Assembly: GCF_003173035.1 (NCBI RefSeq)
Contig: NZ_QGLE01000002.1
Location: 372,001 to 436,000 of the forward strand
Reading direction: 5' to 3'
DNA: 64,000 bases
Origin: Zavarzinia aquatilis
GTDB lineage: Bacteria; Pseudomonadota; Alphaproteobacteria; Zavarziniales; Zavarziniaceae
Under the pieces are notes generated by a model. It was not told the origin of the DNA. It saw only the letters and a program-made list of their open reading frames with translations, and made no database searches. A program made the translations under genes and the position numbers. This document shows positions 37,716 through 47,752 of the stretch, piece by piece (within the stretch, counting starts at the first letter, position 1; each line of letters opens with the position of its first letter).

Positions 37716-38930
37716 ATGCGTCCCGTCTATCTCGACAACAATGCCACCACCCGGGTCGATCCGGCCGCCGTCGCCGCCATGCTGCCCTTCTTCACCGAGC
37801 AGTTCGGCAATGCCTCCTCCATGCACGCCTTCGGTGCCTCGGTCGGCGGGGCGCTGAAGACGGCGCGGCGGCAGTTGCAGGAGCTGCTGGGCGCCGAGCA
37901 CGATCACGAGATCGTCTATACCTCGGGCGGCACGGAATCCGACAATACCGCCATTCTGTCCGCGCTCGAAACCCAGGTCGGGCGGAGCGAGGTGATCACC
38001 TCGGTCGTGGAACATCCGGCGATCCTCGCGCTGTGCGACTGGCTGGAAAAGCACAAGGGCGTGACCGTCCACCGCATCCCGGTCGATGCCAAGGGCCGCC
38101 TCGATGTCGAGGCCTATCGCAAGGCGCTGGGGCCGAAGACCGCCATCGTCTCGATCATGTGGGCCAACAACGAGACCGGCACCCTGTTCCCGGTGGAACG
38201 CCTGGCCGAAATGGCCCATGAGGCCGGCGCCCTGTTCCACACCGACGCGGTGCAGGCCGTGGGCAAATTGCCCATCGACCTGAAATCGACCGAGATCGAC
38301 ATGCTGTCGCTGTCGGGCCACAAGCTGCACGGACCAAAGGGCATCGGCGCGCTTTATGTCCGCAAGGGCGTGCGCCTGCGCCCGATGATCCGGGGTGGCC
38401 ATCAGGAGCGGGGCCGTCGCGCCGGCACCGAGAACGCCCCGGCCATCATCGGCCTCGGCAAGGCGGCGGAACTCGCCCTCGCCCATATGAGCGACGAACA
38501 GACCAGGGTGAAGGCCCTGCGTGACCGGCTGGAACAGGGTCTGTTGCAGCGGATCGGCAACAGTTTCGTGACCGGCGATACCGATCACCGTCTGCCCAAT
38601 ACCGCCAATGTTGCCTTCGAATTCATCGAGGGCGAGGCGATCCTGCTCCTGCTCAACCGGGCGGGCATCGCCGCCTCCTCGGGCTCGGCCTGCACCTCGG
38701 GCTCGCTCGAACCCTCGCATGTCCTCCGCGCCATGAAGGTGCCCTATACCGCCGCCCATGGCGCCATCCGCTTCTCCTTCTCGCGCGAGAATGGCGAGGA
38801 GGATGTGGACCGCGTGCTCGAGGTGATGCCCGGCATCATCGCCAACCTGCGCTCGCTCTCGCCGTTCTGGAAGGACAAGGGCGCGGCCAAGGCAGCGGCG
38901 GACACCGCCTTCAACCCGACCTACGCCTGA
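37716..38930 (+). CDS. nifS: Cysteine desulfurase NifS
   Basis: A 404-residue PLP enzyme. The PLP lysine is in [11 protein letters not shown], the catalytic loop cysteine in [15 protein letters not shown], and [12 protein letters not shown] begins the protein. It mobilises sulfur for NifU. ATG 37716 with GGGAGA upstream. Its substrate cysteine may be boosted by cysE in the same operon. Confidence 0.97.
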   Translation: MRPVYLDNNATTRVDPAAVAAMLPFFTEQFGNASSMHAFGASVGGALKTARRQLQELLGAEHDHEIVYTSGGTESDNTAILSALETQVGRSEVITSVVEHPAILALCDWLEKHKGVTVHRIPVDAKGRLDVEAYRKALGPKTAIVSIMWANNETGTLFPVERLAEMAHEAGALFHTDAVQAVGKLPIDLKSTEIDMLSLSGHKLHGPKGIGALYVRKGVRLRPMIRGGHQERGRRAGTENAPAIIGLGKAAELALAHMSDEQTRVKALRDRLEQGLLQRIGNSFVTGDTDHRLPNTANVAFEFIEGEAILLLLNRAGIAASSGSACTSGSLEPSHVLRAMKVPYTAAHGAIRFSFSRENGEEDVDRVLEVMPGIIANLRSLSPFWKDKGAAKAAADTAFNPTYA

Positions 38931-38950
38931 CCTCGAGAGGAGAGAGTGCC

Positions 38951-40108
38951 ATGACCCCCGCGCATCTTCCCGCCGTCGTCATCAATGACACCACCCTGCG
39001 TGATGGCGAACAGGCCCCCGGCGTCGCCTTCACCCTCGAGGAGAAGCTGGCGATCGCCCGCGCCCTCGACGAGGCCGGCGTCGACGAGATCGAGGCCGGC
39101 ACCCCGGCCATGGGCAGCGCCGAGATCGACTCGATCGCCGCCGTCGCCGAAACCCTGTCCCATGCCGAGGCCATCGCCTGGTGCCGCATGACCGAGGCGG
39201 ATGTCGACGCCGCCCTGCGCACCGGGTTGTCGCGCGTGAACCTGTCGGTTCCGCTTTCCGATCTGCAGATCAGGGCGAAATATCACAGCGACCGGGCCGA
39301 CGTGCTGCGCCGGATCGACCGGGTGATCCGCTATGCCCGCGACCTCGGGCTCGAGGTCGCCATGGGCGGCGAGGACGCGAGCCGGGCCGACCTTGGCTTC
39401 GTCTGCACCGCGATGCAGGTCGCCGAAGAAGCGGGCGCCCATCGCTTCCGCTTCGCCGATACGCTGGGCATTCTCGATCCCTTCGCGACCTATGCGGTCA
39501 CCCGCCGGCTCTGCGCCGAAAGCGACCTCGAGATCGAGTTCCATGGCCATGACGACCTCGGCCTTGCCACCGCCAACACGCTGGCGGCGGTACAGGGCGG
39601 GGCCAACCACGCCTCGGTCTGCGTGCTCGGCCTTGGCGAGCGGGCGGGCAATGCCGCCCTCGAAGAAGTGGTCGCCGCCCTTGCCCAGACGCAAGGCCGG
39701 CGCACCGGCGTCGACCTCGCCCGGTTGCAGGGCCTCGCCGATATCGTCGCCGCCGCCTCGTGCCGGCCGATCCCGACCGCCAAATCCATCGTCGGCGCGG
39801 GCGTCTTCACCCATGAATCCGGCATCCATGTCCACGGCCTGCTGCAGGACCCGGCGACCTATGAAGCCCTGTCCCCCGCCCGCTTCGGGCGGCGGCGGGA
39901 AATCGTCCTTGGCAAGCATTCGGGCCTGTCCGCCGTCTTCGCCGCGCTGTCCGGCCTTGGCCTTGCCGCCGACGAATGCCGCGCCCGCGCCGTCCTTGCC
40001 GAAGTCCGTGAAAAGGCCAGCCGGACCAAACGCACCGTCGGTAACAACGAACTTCTCGAAATCTACGCCCATTGCGCCCGCCCGGGCGTATTGATGGGGG
40101 CGGAGTGA
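38951..40108 (+). CDS. nifV: Homocitrate synthase NifV
   Basis: A 385-residue acyltransferase with [16 protein letters not shown] near the N-terminus, [16 protein letters not shown] and [15 protein letters not shown], the DRE-TIM/LeuA family motifs in homocitrate synthase spacing. It condenses acetyl-CoA and 2-oxoglutarate to homocitrate, the organic ligand of FeMo-co. GAGAGGAGAG ribosome-binding site. The stop overlaps the cysE start (TGATG). Confidence 0.96.
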   Translation: MTPAHLPAVVINDTTLRDGEQAPGVAFTLEEKLAIARALDEAGVDEIEAGTPAMGSAEIDSIAAVAETLSHAEAIAWCRMTEADVDAALRTGLSRVNLSVPLSDLQIRAKYHSDRADVLRRIDRVIRYARDLGLEVAMGGEDASRADLGFVCTAMQVAEEAGAHRFRFADTLGILDPFATYAVTRRLCAESDLEIEFHGHDDLGLATANTLAAVQGGANHASVCVLGLGERAGNAALEEVVAALAQTQGRRTGVDLARLQGLADIVAAASCRPIPTAKSIVGAGVFTHESGIHVHGLLQDPATYEALSPARFGRRREIVLGKHSGLSAVFAALSGLGLAADECRARAVLAEVREKASRTKRTVGNNELLEIYAHCARPGVLMGAE

Positions 40109-40839
40109 TGGTGGACATCACCGCCATCCCCGACACCATGCAACCGCGCGCGCCCGGTCTTCTCACCAGCTGGCGGCAGGATATCGCCTGCGTGAAGGCG
40201 CGCGACCCGGCCGCCCGCTTCGGCCTCGAAATCCTCTGTACCTATCCGGGGGTTCACGCGGTGATGATCCACCGGGTATCCCACCGCCTGTGGCGGGCCG
40301 GGGTGCGCTTTCCGGCCCGGCTTCTGTCGTGGTTCGGACGATTCATGACCAATGTCGACATCCACCCGGGCGCCACCATCGGCCAGCGCCTGTTCATCGA
40401 CCATGGCGCCGGCGTCGTCATCGGCGAGACCGCGGTGATCGGCGATGACGTCACCCTGTATCACGGCGTGACCCTGGGCGGCACCAGCTGGTCGCCCGGC
40501 CGGCGCCATCCGACGCTGGAGGACGGCGTGCTGGTCGGCGCCGGGGCCAAGATCCTGTCGCCCATCACCGTCGGCCGGGGCGCCCGGGTCGGCGCCAATG
40601 CCGTCGTGATGGAGGACGTCCCGCCGGGCATGACCGTTGTCGGCATTCCCGGCCGCATCGTCCGCCCCGAGGGCGAGCGCCGCCGCATCGACGGCCGCAT
40701 CGACCTCGAACATCACCTGATGCCCGATCCGGTGGGCGAGGCGATCTCCGCCCTGATCGACCGTATCGACTTCCTCGAAGCCCGCCTCGCCCATTACCAG
40801 ACCCGGGACCGCAACCCCGCATCGGAGGACCTGTCATGA
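40108..40839 (+). CDS. cysE: Serine O-acetyltransferase (nif-linked)
   Basis: A 243-residue left-handed beta-helix acetyltransferase: [36 protein letters not shown] and the hexapeptide repeats through [12 protein letters not shown]. It makes O-acetylserine for cysteine synthesis; beside nifS this likely increases cysteine for Fe-S cluster sulfur, as proposed for Azotobacter CysE1. ATG 40108 overlaps nifV; the stop overlaps nifW by four bases. Confidence 0.93.
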   Translation: MVDITAIPDTMQPRAPGLLTSWRQDIACVKARDPAARFGLEILCTYPGVHAVMIHRVSHRLWRAGVRFPARLLSWFGRFMTNVDIHPGATIGQRLFIDHGAGVVIGETAVIGDDVTLYHGVTLGGTSWSPGRRHPTLEDGVLVGAGAKILSPITVGRGARVGANAVVMEDVPPGMTVVGIPGRIVRPEGERRRIDGRIDLEHHLMPDPVGEAISALIDRIDFLEARLAHYQTRDRNPASEDLS

Positions 40840-41162
40840 GCCTGATCGACACGTTGAAGCAGATGTCGGCCGCCGAGGATTTCTTCGACTTCCTCGGTGT
40901 CGACCACGACCCGGCGGTGCTGAATGTCGCCCGGCTGCATATCCTGCGCCGCATGGGCGAATACCTGCGCCGCGAAGACCTGGGCGGCCTGTCGGACGAC
41001 GAACTGTTCCTGCGCGCCAAGGCCGATCTCGAAAAGGCCTATGCCGATTTCACCGCCTCCTCGCCGCTCGACCAGCGGGTGTTCAAGGTCTTGAAGGACG
41101 CGGTGCGTCCCAAGGGCCGCGGCTTTGTCCCGCTGTCATCGCTTGCGTTGCGAAAGGCCTGA
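40836..41162 (+). CDS. nifW: Nitrogenase-stabilising protein NifW
   Basis: A 108-residue protein ([55 protein letters not shown]) matching NifW, which helps maturation and oxygen protection of the MoFe protein. Four-base overlap with cysE. The downstream 119 bp hold the fixA control region; no T-tract terminator follows nifW. Confidence 0.94.
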   Translation: MSLIDTLKQMSAAEDFFDFLGVDHDPAVLNVARLHILRRMGEYLRREDLGGLSDDELFLRAKADLEKAYADFTASSPLDQRVFKVLKDAVRPKGRGFVPLSSLALRKA

Positions 41163-41165
41163 TGT

Positions 41166-41181
41166 TGTCGGGAAGCCGACA
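41166..41181 (+). promoter_or_regulatory. NifA upstream activator site of fixABCX
   Basis: TGTCGGGAAGCCGACA matches TGT-N10-ACA, begins four bp after the nifW stop and lies 45-60 bp before the -24 element, the shortest distance of the four units. A further TGTCGG half-site starts exactly 20 bp downstream (41186). Confidence 0.85.
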
Positions 41182-41196
41182 ACCCTGTCGGCTTCC
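41171..41196. repeat. 10-bp inverted repeat overlapping the fixA activator site
   Basis: GGAAGCCGAC (41171-41180) and GTCGGCTTCC (41187-41196) with a six-base spacer. It could form a hairpin at the nifW mRNA end (no T tract) or serve as a second NifA contact. Confidence 0.65.
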
Positions 41197-41208
41197 AAGT
41201 CATTGATT
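41196..41208 (-). promoter_or_regulatory. Candidate IHF site, fixA promoter
   Basis: The minus strand reads AATCAATGACTTG, an exact WATCAANNNNTTR match, between the activator site and the sigma54 promoter. Confidence 0.55.
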
Positions 41209-41224
41209 CCATTGAATTTCCATC

Positions 41225-41240
41225 TGGCACGAGTTTTGCG
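41225..41240 (+). promoter_or_regulatory. Sigma54 promoter of fixABCX
   Basis: TGGCACGAGTTTTGCG has GG (41226-41227), ten bases, then GC (41238-41239). Predicted start near 41251. Confidence 0.92.
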
Positions 41241-41281
41241 AAACATCACATGCGGCACAAGGCCGGCAGCAGGAGGAGCGG

Positions 41282-42136
41282 ATGCATATCGTCGTTTGTA
41301 TCAAGCAAGTGCCCGACAGCGCACAGATCCGCGTCCACCCGGTGCACAACACGATCATGCGGCAGGGCGTGCCGACCATCATCAATCCCTATGACCTCTT
41401 CGCCCTCGAGGCGGCGCTCGCGCTTCGCGACAGGCAGGGCGGCGCGGTCACGGTGTTGTGCATGGGCCCGCCCATGGCGGAAGATTCGCTGCGCAAGGCA
41501 CTGACCTTCGGCGCCGACCGGGCGGTGCTGCTGACCGACCGTTACTTCGCGGGTTCCGACACGCTGGCGACCAGTTTCGCCCTGGCCTCCGCGATCGCCA
41601 AGATCGGCGAGACCTTCGACCCCGTGGACATCGTCTTCACCGGCAAGCAGACCATCGACGGCGATACCGCCCAGGTTGGCCCGGGCATCGCCAAGCGGCT
41701 CGACCTCAATCAGCTCACCTATGTCTCGCGCATCGCCGGCCTCGATCTCGAGACGCGGGAAATCACGGTGGAGCGCAGGGCCGAGGGCGGCGTTCAGGTG
41801 CTGAAGACCGCGCTGCCCGTGCTCGTGACCATGCTCGAAGGCACCAACGAGATCCGCCGCGGCTCCCTCGCCGACGCGTTGCGGGCGGCGCGGGCCGAGA
41901 TCACGACCTGGAACGCCGCCGATGCCGGCATCACCGACCTGCTGAAATGCGGGTTGCGCGGCTCGCCGACCGTGGTGAAGAAGGTCTTCGCCCCGACCCC
42001 CCGCGCCGAAAAGGCCGCGCTGATCGAGACCGAGGGCAAGTCCGGCGCGCAGCTGGCCGATGCCCTGATCGCCGCGATCCTGGATCGCAACCCTGCCCTC
42101 GACGCCGACCTGCGGCGCCTGTCGGCCGGCTTCTGA
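41282..42136 (+). CDS. fixA: Electron transfer flavoprotein beta subunit FixA
   Basis: A 284-residue EtfB-family protein ([48 protein letters not shown]). With FixB it forms the bifurcating flavoprotein that uses NADH to reduce quinone and low-potential ferredoxin/flavodoxin for nitrogenase. GGAGGAGC ribosome-binding site, first gene of the fix unit. Confidence 0.97.
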   Translation: MHIVVCIKQVPDSAQIRVHPVHNTIMRQGVPTIINPYDLFALEAALALRDRQGGAVTVLCMGPPMAEDSLRKALTFGADRAVLLTDRYFAGSDTLATSFALASAIAKIGETFDPVDIVFTGKQTIDGDTAQVGPGIAKRLDLNQLTYVSRIAGLDLETREITVERRAEGGVQVLKTALPVLVTMLEGTNEIRRGSLADALRAARAEITTWNAADAGITDLLKCGLRGSPTVVKKVFAPTPRAEKAALIETEGKSGAQLADALIAAILDRNPALDADLRRLSAGF

Positions 42137-42149
42137 GGAGGATGGAAGG

Positions 42150-43262
42150 ATGAGCGACGCCCCCCGCCAGACCCAAGCCACGACCCCGGCCCCGGCCGCC
42201 GGTCGCGCCGGCATGAAGAAGGAATTGCCGGAACGCTTCAAGTCCTACAAGCATGTCTGGGTATTCATCGAATATGAACACGGCCATATCCACCCGGTCT
42301 CGCTCGAATTGCTGGGCGAGGGGCGGAAGCTGGCGGACAAGCTGCAGGTCGAGCTGGCCGGCGTGCTGATCGGCGGCGATGCCGCCGAACTGACCGAAGC
42401 CGCCCATGCCTGTTTCGAGCATGGCGCCGATCTCGCCTATCGCGTCGCCGATCCGGTGCTGACCCATTACCGGAACGAGCCCTATACCAAGGCGCTGACC
42501 GACCTCGTCAATACCTACAAGCCGGAAATCGTGCTCCTCGGCGCGACCACGCTGGGCCGCGACCTGGCCGGTTCCGTCGCCACCACGCTGCTGACCGGCC
42601 TGACCGCCGACTGCACCGAACTCGCGATCGACGACGAACGCTCCCTCGCCGCGACCCGGCCGACCTTCGGCGGCTCCCTGCTGTGCACCATCCACACGCT
42701 GAACTTCCGACCGCAGATGGCGACCGTGCGGCCGCGCGTGATGGCGATGCCGCTGGCCATTCCGGGCCGCGAGGGCCGGATCGTCGACCATGCGCTCGAC
42801 ATGAGCGAGCTGGATGTGATCACCAAGGTCCTGCAGTTCATTCCCGACCGCCACACCCAGAAGGCCCAGCTCGCCTATGCCGACGTCGTCGTCGCCGGCG
42901 GCCTTGGCCTGAAGTCGGCGGAAAATTTCCAGCTGGTGAAGGACCTTGCCGCCGTGCTCGGCGCCGAATATGGCGGCTCCCGCCCGCTCGTCCAGAAGGG
43001 CTGGATCACGGCGGACCGCCAGATCGGCCAGACCGGCAAGACCATCAGGCCCAAGCTCTATATCGCCGCCGGTATCTCGGGCGCGATCCAGCACCGGGTC
43101 GGGGTCGAGGGCGCGGACATGATCATTGCCATCAATACGGATGCGAAAGCGCCGATCTTTGATTTCGCTCAAATCGGGATCGTCGCCAATGCCGTCGAAT
43201 TGCTGCCCGTGCTCACCGCAGCATTCCGTCGGCGCCTTTCTGTCCACCGTCTGGCGAGCTGA
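42150..43262 (+). CDS. fixB: Electron transfer flavoprotein alpha subunit FixB
   Basis: A 370-residue EtfA-family protein with the C-terminal FAD-binding region ([44 protein letters not shown]). The N-terminal ~35 residues are Pro/Ala-rich before [15 protein letters not shown]. It follows fixA by 13 bp and precedes fixC by 12 bp. Confidence 0.97.
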   Translation: MSDAPRQTQATTPAPAAGRAGMKKELPERFKSYKHVWVFIEYEHGHIHPVSLELLGEGRKLADKLQVELAGVLIGGDAAELTEAAHACFEHGADLAYRVADPVLTHYRNEPYTKALTDLVNTYKPEIVLLGATTLGRDLAGSVATTLLTGLTADCTELAIDDERSLAATRPTFGGSLLCTIHTLNFRPQMATVRPRVMAMPLAIPGREGRIVDHALDMSELDVITKVLQFIPDRHTQKAQLAYADVVVAGGLGLKSAENFQLVKDLAAVLGAEYGGSRPLVQKGWITADRQIGQTGKTIRPKLYIAAGISGAIQHRVGVEGADMIIAINTDAKAPIFDFAQIGIVANAVELLPVLTAAFRRRLSVHRLAS

Positions 43263-43274
43263 AGGAGGCCTGGC

Positions 43275-44582
43275 ATGAGCGAGGAACGTTTCGACGCCAT
43301 CGTGGTCGGGGCCGGGCCTTCGGGCAACGCCGCCGCCTATACGATGGCCAAGGCGGGACTGAAGGTTCTGCAGCTGGAGAGGGGTGAATACCCCGGCTCC
43401 AAGAATGTCCAGGGCGCCATTCTCTATGCCGACGCGCTGGAGAAGGTGATCCCCGACTTCCGCGAGGACGCGCCACTGGAGCGGCACGTCATCGAGCAGC
43501 GCATGTGGATGCTGAACGAGAGTTCTTACGTCGGGATGCACTATCGCTCGGAAGACTTCAACGAAGAGAAGCCGAACCGTTACACGATCATCCGCGCCCA
43601 GTTCGACAAGTGGTTCAGCCGCCGCGTGCGCGAGGCGGGTGCCACCGTCCTGTGCGAAACGACGGTGACCGACCTCGTCCGCGACATCAAGGGCAAGGTG
43701 ATCGGCGTCCGCACCGACCGGGGCGGCGGCCTGATCCATGCCGATGTCGTCGTGCTGGCCGAGGGCGTGAACGGCCTCATCGGCAATCGCGCGGGTCTGC
43801 GTCCCGAATTGAAGCCCGAGGCGGTCGCCCTCGCGGTCAAGGAAATGCATTTCCTGCCGCAGGAGGTGATCGAGCAGCGCTTCAACCTGAAGGGCGACGA
43901 AGGCGTCGTCATCGAGGTGATGGGCACGGTGACCGACGGCATGACCGGCACCGCCTTCATCTATACCAACAAGGAAAGCCTGTCGGTCGGCATCGGCTGC
44001 ATGGTCTCGGATTTCGCCAGGAACGAGACGACACCCTATGCCCTTCTCGAGCAGTTCAAGAACCATCCGAGCGTCAAGCCGCTGCTCGAAGGCTCCGAGG
44101 TCAAGGAATATGCCGCCCATCTGATCCCCGAGGGCGGCTACCGGCACATTCCGGAAATCCATGGCGACGGCTGGCTGATCGTCGGCGATGCCGGGCATTT
44201 CGTGAACGCGGTGCACCGGGAAGGTTCCAACCTGGCGATGACCACGGGACGTGTCGCGGCCGAGACCGTCATCCGTCTGCGCCAGCTGCGCTCCGACTTC
44301 TCGAAGGCCGACCTCGCGCTCTACCGCAAGACGCTGGACGAGTCCTTCGTCATGAAGGACATGAAGAAATACAAGGACATCCCGAATTTCCTGCACGGCA
44401 ATGCCGCCAATGTCTTCGGCACCTATCCGCGTCTGATCAACGAGGCGGCGCAGCGCTGGTTCCGGGTCGACGGCGTGGCGAAACGCGAGAAGGAGCGGCA
44501 GATCATCGCCTCCTTCCGCAAGGGCCGGGGCCTGCGCGGCCTCATCGGTGACGCATTCAAACTGGCGAGGGCATGGCGATGA
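43275..44582 (+). CDS. fixC: FixC flavoprotein (ETF-quinone oxidoreductase-like)
   Basis: A 435-residue FAD protein: Rossmann motif [18 protein letters not shown] (about 9-26), [17 protein letters not shown] and [19 protein letters not shown]. It carries electrons from FixAB to quinone, making the endergonic ferredoxin branch possible. Its stop overlaps the fixX start by ten bases. Confidence 0.97.
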   Translation: MSEERFDAIVVGAGPSGNAAAYTMAKAGLKVLQLERGEYPGSKNVQGAILYADALEKVIPDFREDAPLERHVIEQRMWMLNESSYVGMHYRSEDFNEEKPNRYTIIRAQFDKWFSRRVREAGATVLCETTVTDLVRDIKGKVIGVRTDRGGGLIHADVVVLAEGVNGLIGNRAGLRPELKPEAVALAVKEMHFLPQEVIEQRFNLKGDEGVVIEVMGTVTDGMTGTAFIYTNKESLSVGIGCMVSDFARNETTPYALLEQFKNHPSVKPLLEGSEVKEYAAHLIPEGGYRHIPEIHGDGWLIVGDAGHFVNAVHREGSNLAMTTGRVAAETVIRLRQLRSDFSKADLALYRKTLDESFVMKDMKKYKDIPNFLHGNAANVFGTYPRLINEAAQRWFRVDGVAKREKERQIIASFRKGRGLRGLIGDAFKLARAWR

Positions 44583-44869
44583 CGACGGTCGTGAAGGTCG
44601 AGGAAAAGCTCTACGTCAACCGCTACCTGGTGGATGCCGGGCGGCCTCACATCAAGGTCCGGCCGCATGAGACGCCCTCGGCGGCACTGGTCGCCCTGAC
44701 CCATGTCTGCCCCGCCGGCTGTTACACGACCAACGACCGGGGTCAGGTCGAGGTGGCGCCGGACGGCTGCATGGAATGCGGCACCTGCCGCGTGCTGACC
44801 GCCGACAGCGGCGAGGTCGAATGGAACTACCCGCGGGGCGGCTATGGCGTGCTGTTCAAGTTCGGTTGA
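44573..44869 (+). CDS. fixX: Ferredoxin-like protein FixX
   Basis: A 98-residue ferredoxin-like protein ([50 protein letters not shown]) typical of FixX. It joins FixC as the Fe-S partner. ATG 44573 is followed by a second ATG at 44579; either is possible. Only two bp separate its stop from modD, so the mod genes probably read through from the fixA promoter. Confidence 0.95.
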   Translation: MAMTTVVKVEEKLYVNRYLVDAGRPHIKVRPHETPSAALVALTHVCPAGCYTTNDRGQVEVAPDGCMECGTCRVLTADSGEVEWNYPRGGYGVLFKFG

Positions 44870-44871
44870 CG

Positions 44872-45726
44872 ATGCCTATCGCCGACGCCGAGCTTGACCG
44901 CCTGATCGCCGAGGATGTGCCCTTCGGCGATCTGACGACCGAGGCCCTCGGCCTCGGCGACTGCCTTGCGCGTATCACCTTCGCCGCGCGCACGCCCCTC
45001 GTCGCCTGCTGCACCGAGGAGGCGGCGCGTCTGCTGACACGCCTTGGTGCCGCCATCGAAGGGCCGATCCTGGCCAGCGGCACGATGGCGCCGCCGGGCA
45101 CGCCGCTGCTGGCGGCGACCGGTCCGGCGGAAGCCGTCTTCGCCGGCTGGAAGATCGCCCAGACCCTGGTCGAATGGGCGTCCGGCATCGCGACGGCGAC
45201 GCGCGAACTGGTCGACGCCGCCCGCATCGTCGCCCCCGGCATCCAGATCGCCTGCACCCGCAAGACCGTGCCCCTGACCCGGGCCTTTTCGGCCAAGGCG
45301 GTGAAGGCGGGCGGCGGCATCCTGCATCGTGTCGGCCTGTCGGAAACCGTGCTGGTCTTTCCCGAGCACCGCGCCCTGCTGGGCGGCGAGGCCCCGGCGG
45401 CGATCCTTGCCCGTCTGCGACAATCGGCACCCGAGCGTGCACTGGTCATCGAGGTCACCACCGTCGATGATGCCCTGGCCGTCGCGGAAGCCGCAGATGT
45501 GATACAGTTGGAAAAATTCGCCCCGGCCGAGGTCGCTCGCACCGTCGCCGGGATCGAGAAGCGGGCCGACAGACGCCCGATCATTGCCGCCGCCGGCGGC
45601 ATCGGGCCTGGAAACGTCGCCGCCTATGCCGCCTCCGGGGCCGATGTCCTCGTGACTTCCGCCCCCTATACGTCCCGCCCGGCCGAGGTGCAGGTGCGCA
45701 TCTCGGCCATTCACTCACTTGACTGA
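44872..45726 (+). CDS. modD: ModD, NadC-like protein of molybdenum transport clusters
   Basis: A 284-residue protein resembling quinolinate phosphoribosyltransferase: DVPFGDLTTEALGL, ARITFAARTPLVACC, TRKTVPLTRAFSAKAVKAGGG, and HRVGLSETVLVFPEH. The ModD variant is found with mod genes in Rhodobacter and others; its exact reaction is uncertain. It starts two bp after fixX, linking molybdate handling to the nif regulon. Confidence 0.88.
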   Translation: MPIADAELDRLIAEDVPFGDLTTEALGLGDCLARITFAARTPLVACCTEEAARLLTRLGAAIEGPILASGTMAPPGTPLLAATGPAEAVFAGWKIAQTLVEWASGIATATRELVDAARIVAPGIQIACTRKTVPLTRAFSAKAVKAGGGILHRVGLSETVLVFPEHRALLGGEAPAAILARLRQSAPERALVIEVTTVDDALAVAEAADVIQLEKFAPAEVARTVAGIEKRADRRPIIAAAGGIGPGNVAAYAASGADVLVTSAPYTSRPAEVQVRISAIHSLD

Positions 45727-45741
45727 CAGGGGATCACCGTC

Positions 45742-46167
45742 ATGAAGACCAGCGCACGCAATCAATTTCCGGGCATCGTCGAATCCGTTGCCCTTGGCCC
45801 CGTCAACGCCGAAGTGGTGCTGAAGGTGGCGGAAGGCGTCACCATCGCCGCCATCATCACGCGGCGCAGCGCCGACGACCTCGGCCTCGCCGCGGGCGTG
45901 CCGGCCACGGCCCTGATCAAGGCGAGCTTCGTCATCCTGGCCAAGGACGGCGAGATCGGCCGCACCTCCGCGCGTAACACGCTGAAGGGCACCATCGTGC
46001 GCCGGATCGACGGCGCGGTGTCGACCGAATACGGTCTCGACATCGGCGGCGGCCTGACCCTGACCGGCGTCGTCACCAAGAGCAGTGCCGAAGGTCTGGT
46101 GCTCGATGTCGGCGACAAGGCGATCGCCCTCGTGAAGGCGCCGCATATCATCATCGCCGTCGACTGA
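45742..46167 (+). CDS. mop: Molbindin (two Mop/TOBE domains)
   Basis: A 141-residue protein made of two tandem Mop domains, each starting SARNxxxG (SARNQFPGIVESV; SARNTLKGTIVRR) and containing E-x-VLKVAEGVTIAA or the matching LDIGGGLTLTGV strand. It is the size of ModG-type di-domain molbindins, which store molybdate in the cytoplasm. It lies 15 bp after modD and 90 bp before modA. Confidence 0.93.
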   Translation: MKTSARNQFPGIVESVALGPVNAEVVLKVAEGVTIAAIITRRSADDLGLAAGVPATALIKASFVILAKDGEIGRTSARNTLKGTIVRRIDGAVSTEYGLDIGGGLTLTGVVTKSSAEGLVLDVGDKAIALVKAPHIIIAVD

Positions 46168-46257
46168 CCGCGCTGGCCGGCGGTGCGATCAGGCCTCGCC
46201 GCCGACCGCTGTTCTGTGAGACTGTCCCGACCACCCACGGTTCCGGAAAGGTATCCC

Positions 46258-47055
46258 ATGCTGTTCTCGCGTCGCTCCGTGTTCGCTCTCGTCGCCGGCC
46301 TCGCCCTGGCGGCCCCGCTCGTGCCGTCCAGGGCGGAAGAAGCCCCCGTGCTCGTCTTCGCCGCGGCTTCGCTGAAGGAATCGCTGACCGGCATCGCCAC
46401 CGCCTTCGAGAAGGAAACCGGTCAGAAGGTGCAGATCTCCTTCGCCGCCTCCGGCCCGCTCGCCAAGCAGATCGAGGCCGGCGCCCCCGCCGACCTGTTC
46501 ATTTCCGCCGACCTGAAGTGGATGACCTATGTCTCCGACAAGGGCCTGACGGTGAAGGAGACGGAAAAGCCGCTGCTGGGCAATACGCTGGTCCTGGTCG
46601 CGCCCGCCGATTCCGACAAGGCGCCGGTCACCCTCGCCGAGGGCTTCGACCTCGCCGGCCTGCTCGGCGACGGCCACCTCGCCATCGGCGAGATGACCTC
46701 GGTCCCCGCCGGCACCTATGGCAAGGCCGCGCTCGAGAAGCTGGGCCTGTTCGATGCCGTGAAGGACAAGCTCGCCCAGGCGGAAAGCGTGCGCGCCGCC
46801 CTCGCCCTGGTCGGCCGGGGCGAAGCCCCGCTCGGCATCGTCTATGCGACCGACGCGGTCGCCGACAAGGCGGTGAAGGTTCTCGCCACCTTCCCCGAAG
46901 GCAGCTATCCCGCCATCGTCTATCCGGTTTCGATCCTGAAGGAATCGACCAATCCGGCGGCGGCGAAGTTCCTCGCCTATCTGCAGTCGGCCCCGGCCGC
47001 CGCCACCTTTACCGGCGCCGGCTTCACCGTGATGCAGGCCCCCGGCACCAACTGA
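46258..47055 (+). CDS. modA: Molybdate ABC transporter substrate-binding protein
   Basis: A 265-residue periplasmic protein with a Sec signal (MLFSRRSVFALVAGLALAA ending near SRAEE). The mature protein starts VLVFAAASLKESL and has FAASGPLAKQIEAGAPADLFISAD, the molybdate-binding signatures. ATG 46258 with GGAAAGG upstream. The 90-bp gap before it has no clear ModE site. Confidence 0.96.
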   Translation: MLFSRRSVFALVAGLALAAPLVPSRAEEAPVLVFAAASLKESLTGIATAFEKETGQKVQISFAASGPLAKQIEAGAPADLFISADLKWMTYVSDKGLTVKETEKPLLGNTLVLVAPADSDKAPVTLAEGFDLAGLLGDGHLAIGEMTSVPAGTYGKAALEKLGLFDAVKDKLAQAESVRAALALVGRGEAPLGIVYATDAVADKAVKVLATFPEGSYPAIVYPVSILKESTNPAAAKFLAYLQSAPAAATFTGAGFTVMQAPGTN

Positions 47056-47062
47056 GGCCGGG

Positions 47063-47752
47063 GTGCTGGACCTCAGCCCGGAAGAGCTCACCGCCATCGG
47101 GCTCTCGCTCAAGGTGGCCTTCTGGGCGGTGGCGGCCAGTCTGCCGTTCGGCATATTGACCGCCTATGTCCTGTCGCGGGGGCGGTTTCCGGGGATTTCG
47201 ATCCTCGATGCCCTCGTCTATCTGCCGCTGACCCTGCCGCCGGTGGTCACGGGCTTCATCCTGCTGATCCTGTTCGGCCGGCGGGGGCCCATCGGTGCCT
47301 TCCTGGCCGAGCATTTCGGCATCGTCTTCGCCTTCCGCTGGACCGGCGCCGCCCTCGCCGGGGCGATCATGGGCTTTCCCCTGCTGGTGCGCGCCGTCCG
47401 CCTGTCGTTCGATACCGTCGACCGCCGGCTGGAAGCGGCGGCAGGCACCCTCGGCGCCTCGCCTGTCTGGGTGTTCCTGACCGTGACCCTGCCGATCGTG
47501 CTGCCCGGCGTGCTGGCCGGCGTGATCATGGCCTTCGCCCGGGCCATGGGCGAATTCGGCGCCACCATCACCTTCGTCTCCAACATTCCGGGCGAGACCC
47601 AGACCCTGCCCACCGCGATCTATACCCTGACCCAGGTGCCCGGCGGCGACGCCGCCGCCTTCCGCCTCGTTGGCATTTCGGTCGCCATTTCCATGGGGGC
47701 GCTGATTGCCTCGGAATATCTGGCGCGCCGCCTGGGCAAGAGGGTGGAATGA
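47063..47752 (+). CDS. modB: Molybdate ABC transporter permease
   Basis: A 229-residue inner-membrane permease with five to six hydrophobic segments, the LPPVVTGFILLILFGRRGPIG region and the EAA-type loop EAAAGTLGASPVWVF. GTG start at 47063 with a GGCCGGGG leader; the stop overlaps modC by four bases. Confidence 0.95.
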   Translation: MLDLSPEELTAIGLSLKVAFWAVAASLPFGILTAYVLSRGRFPGISILDALVYLPLTLPPVVTGFILLILFGRRGPIGAFLAEHFGIVFAFRWTGAALAGAIMGFPLLVRAVRLSFDTVDRRLEAAAGTLGASPVWVFLTVTLPIVLPGVLAGVIMAFARAMGEFGATITFVSNIPGETQTLPTAIYTLTQVPGGDAAAFRLVGISVAISMGALIASEYLARRLGKRVE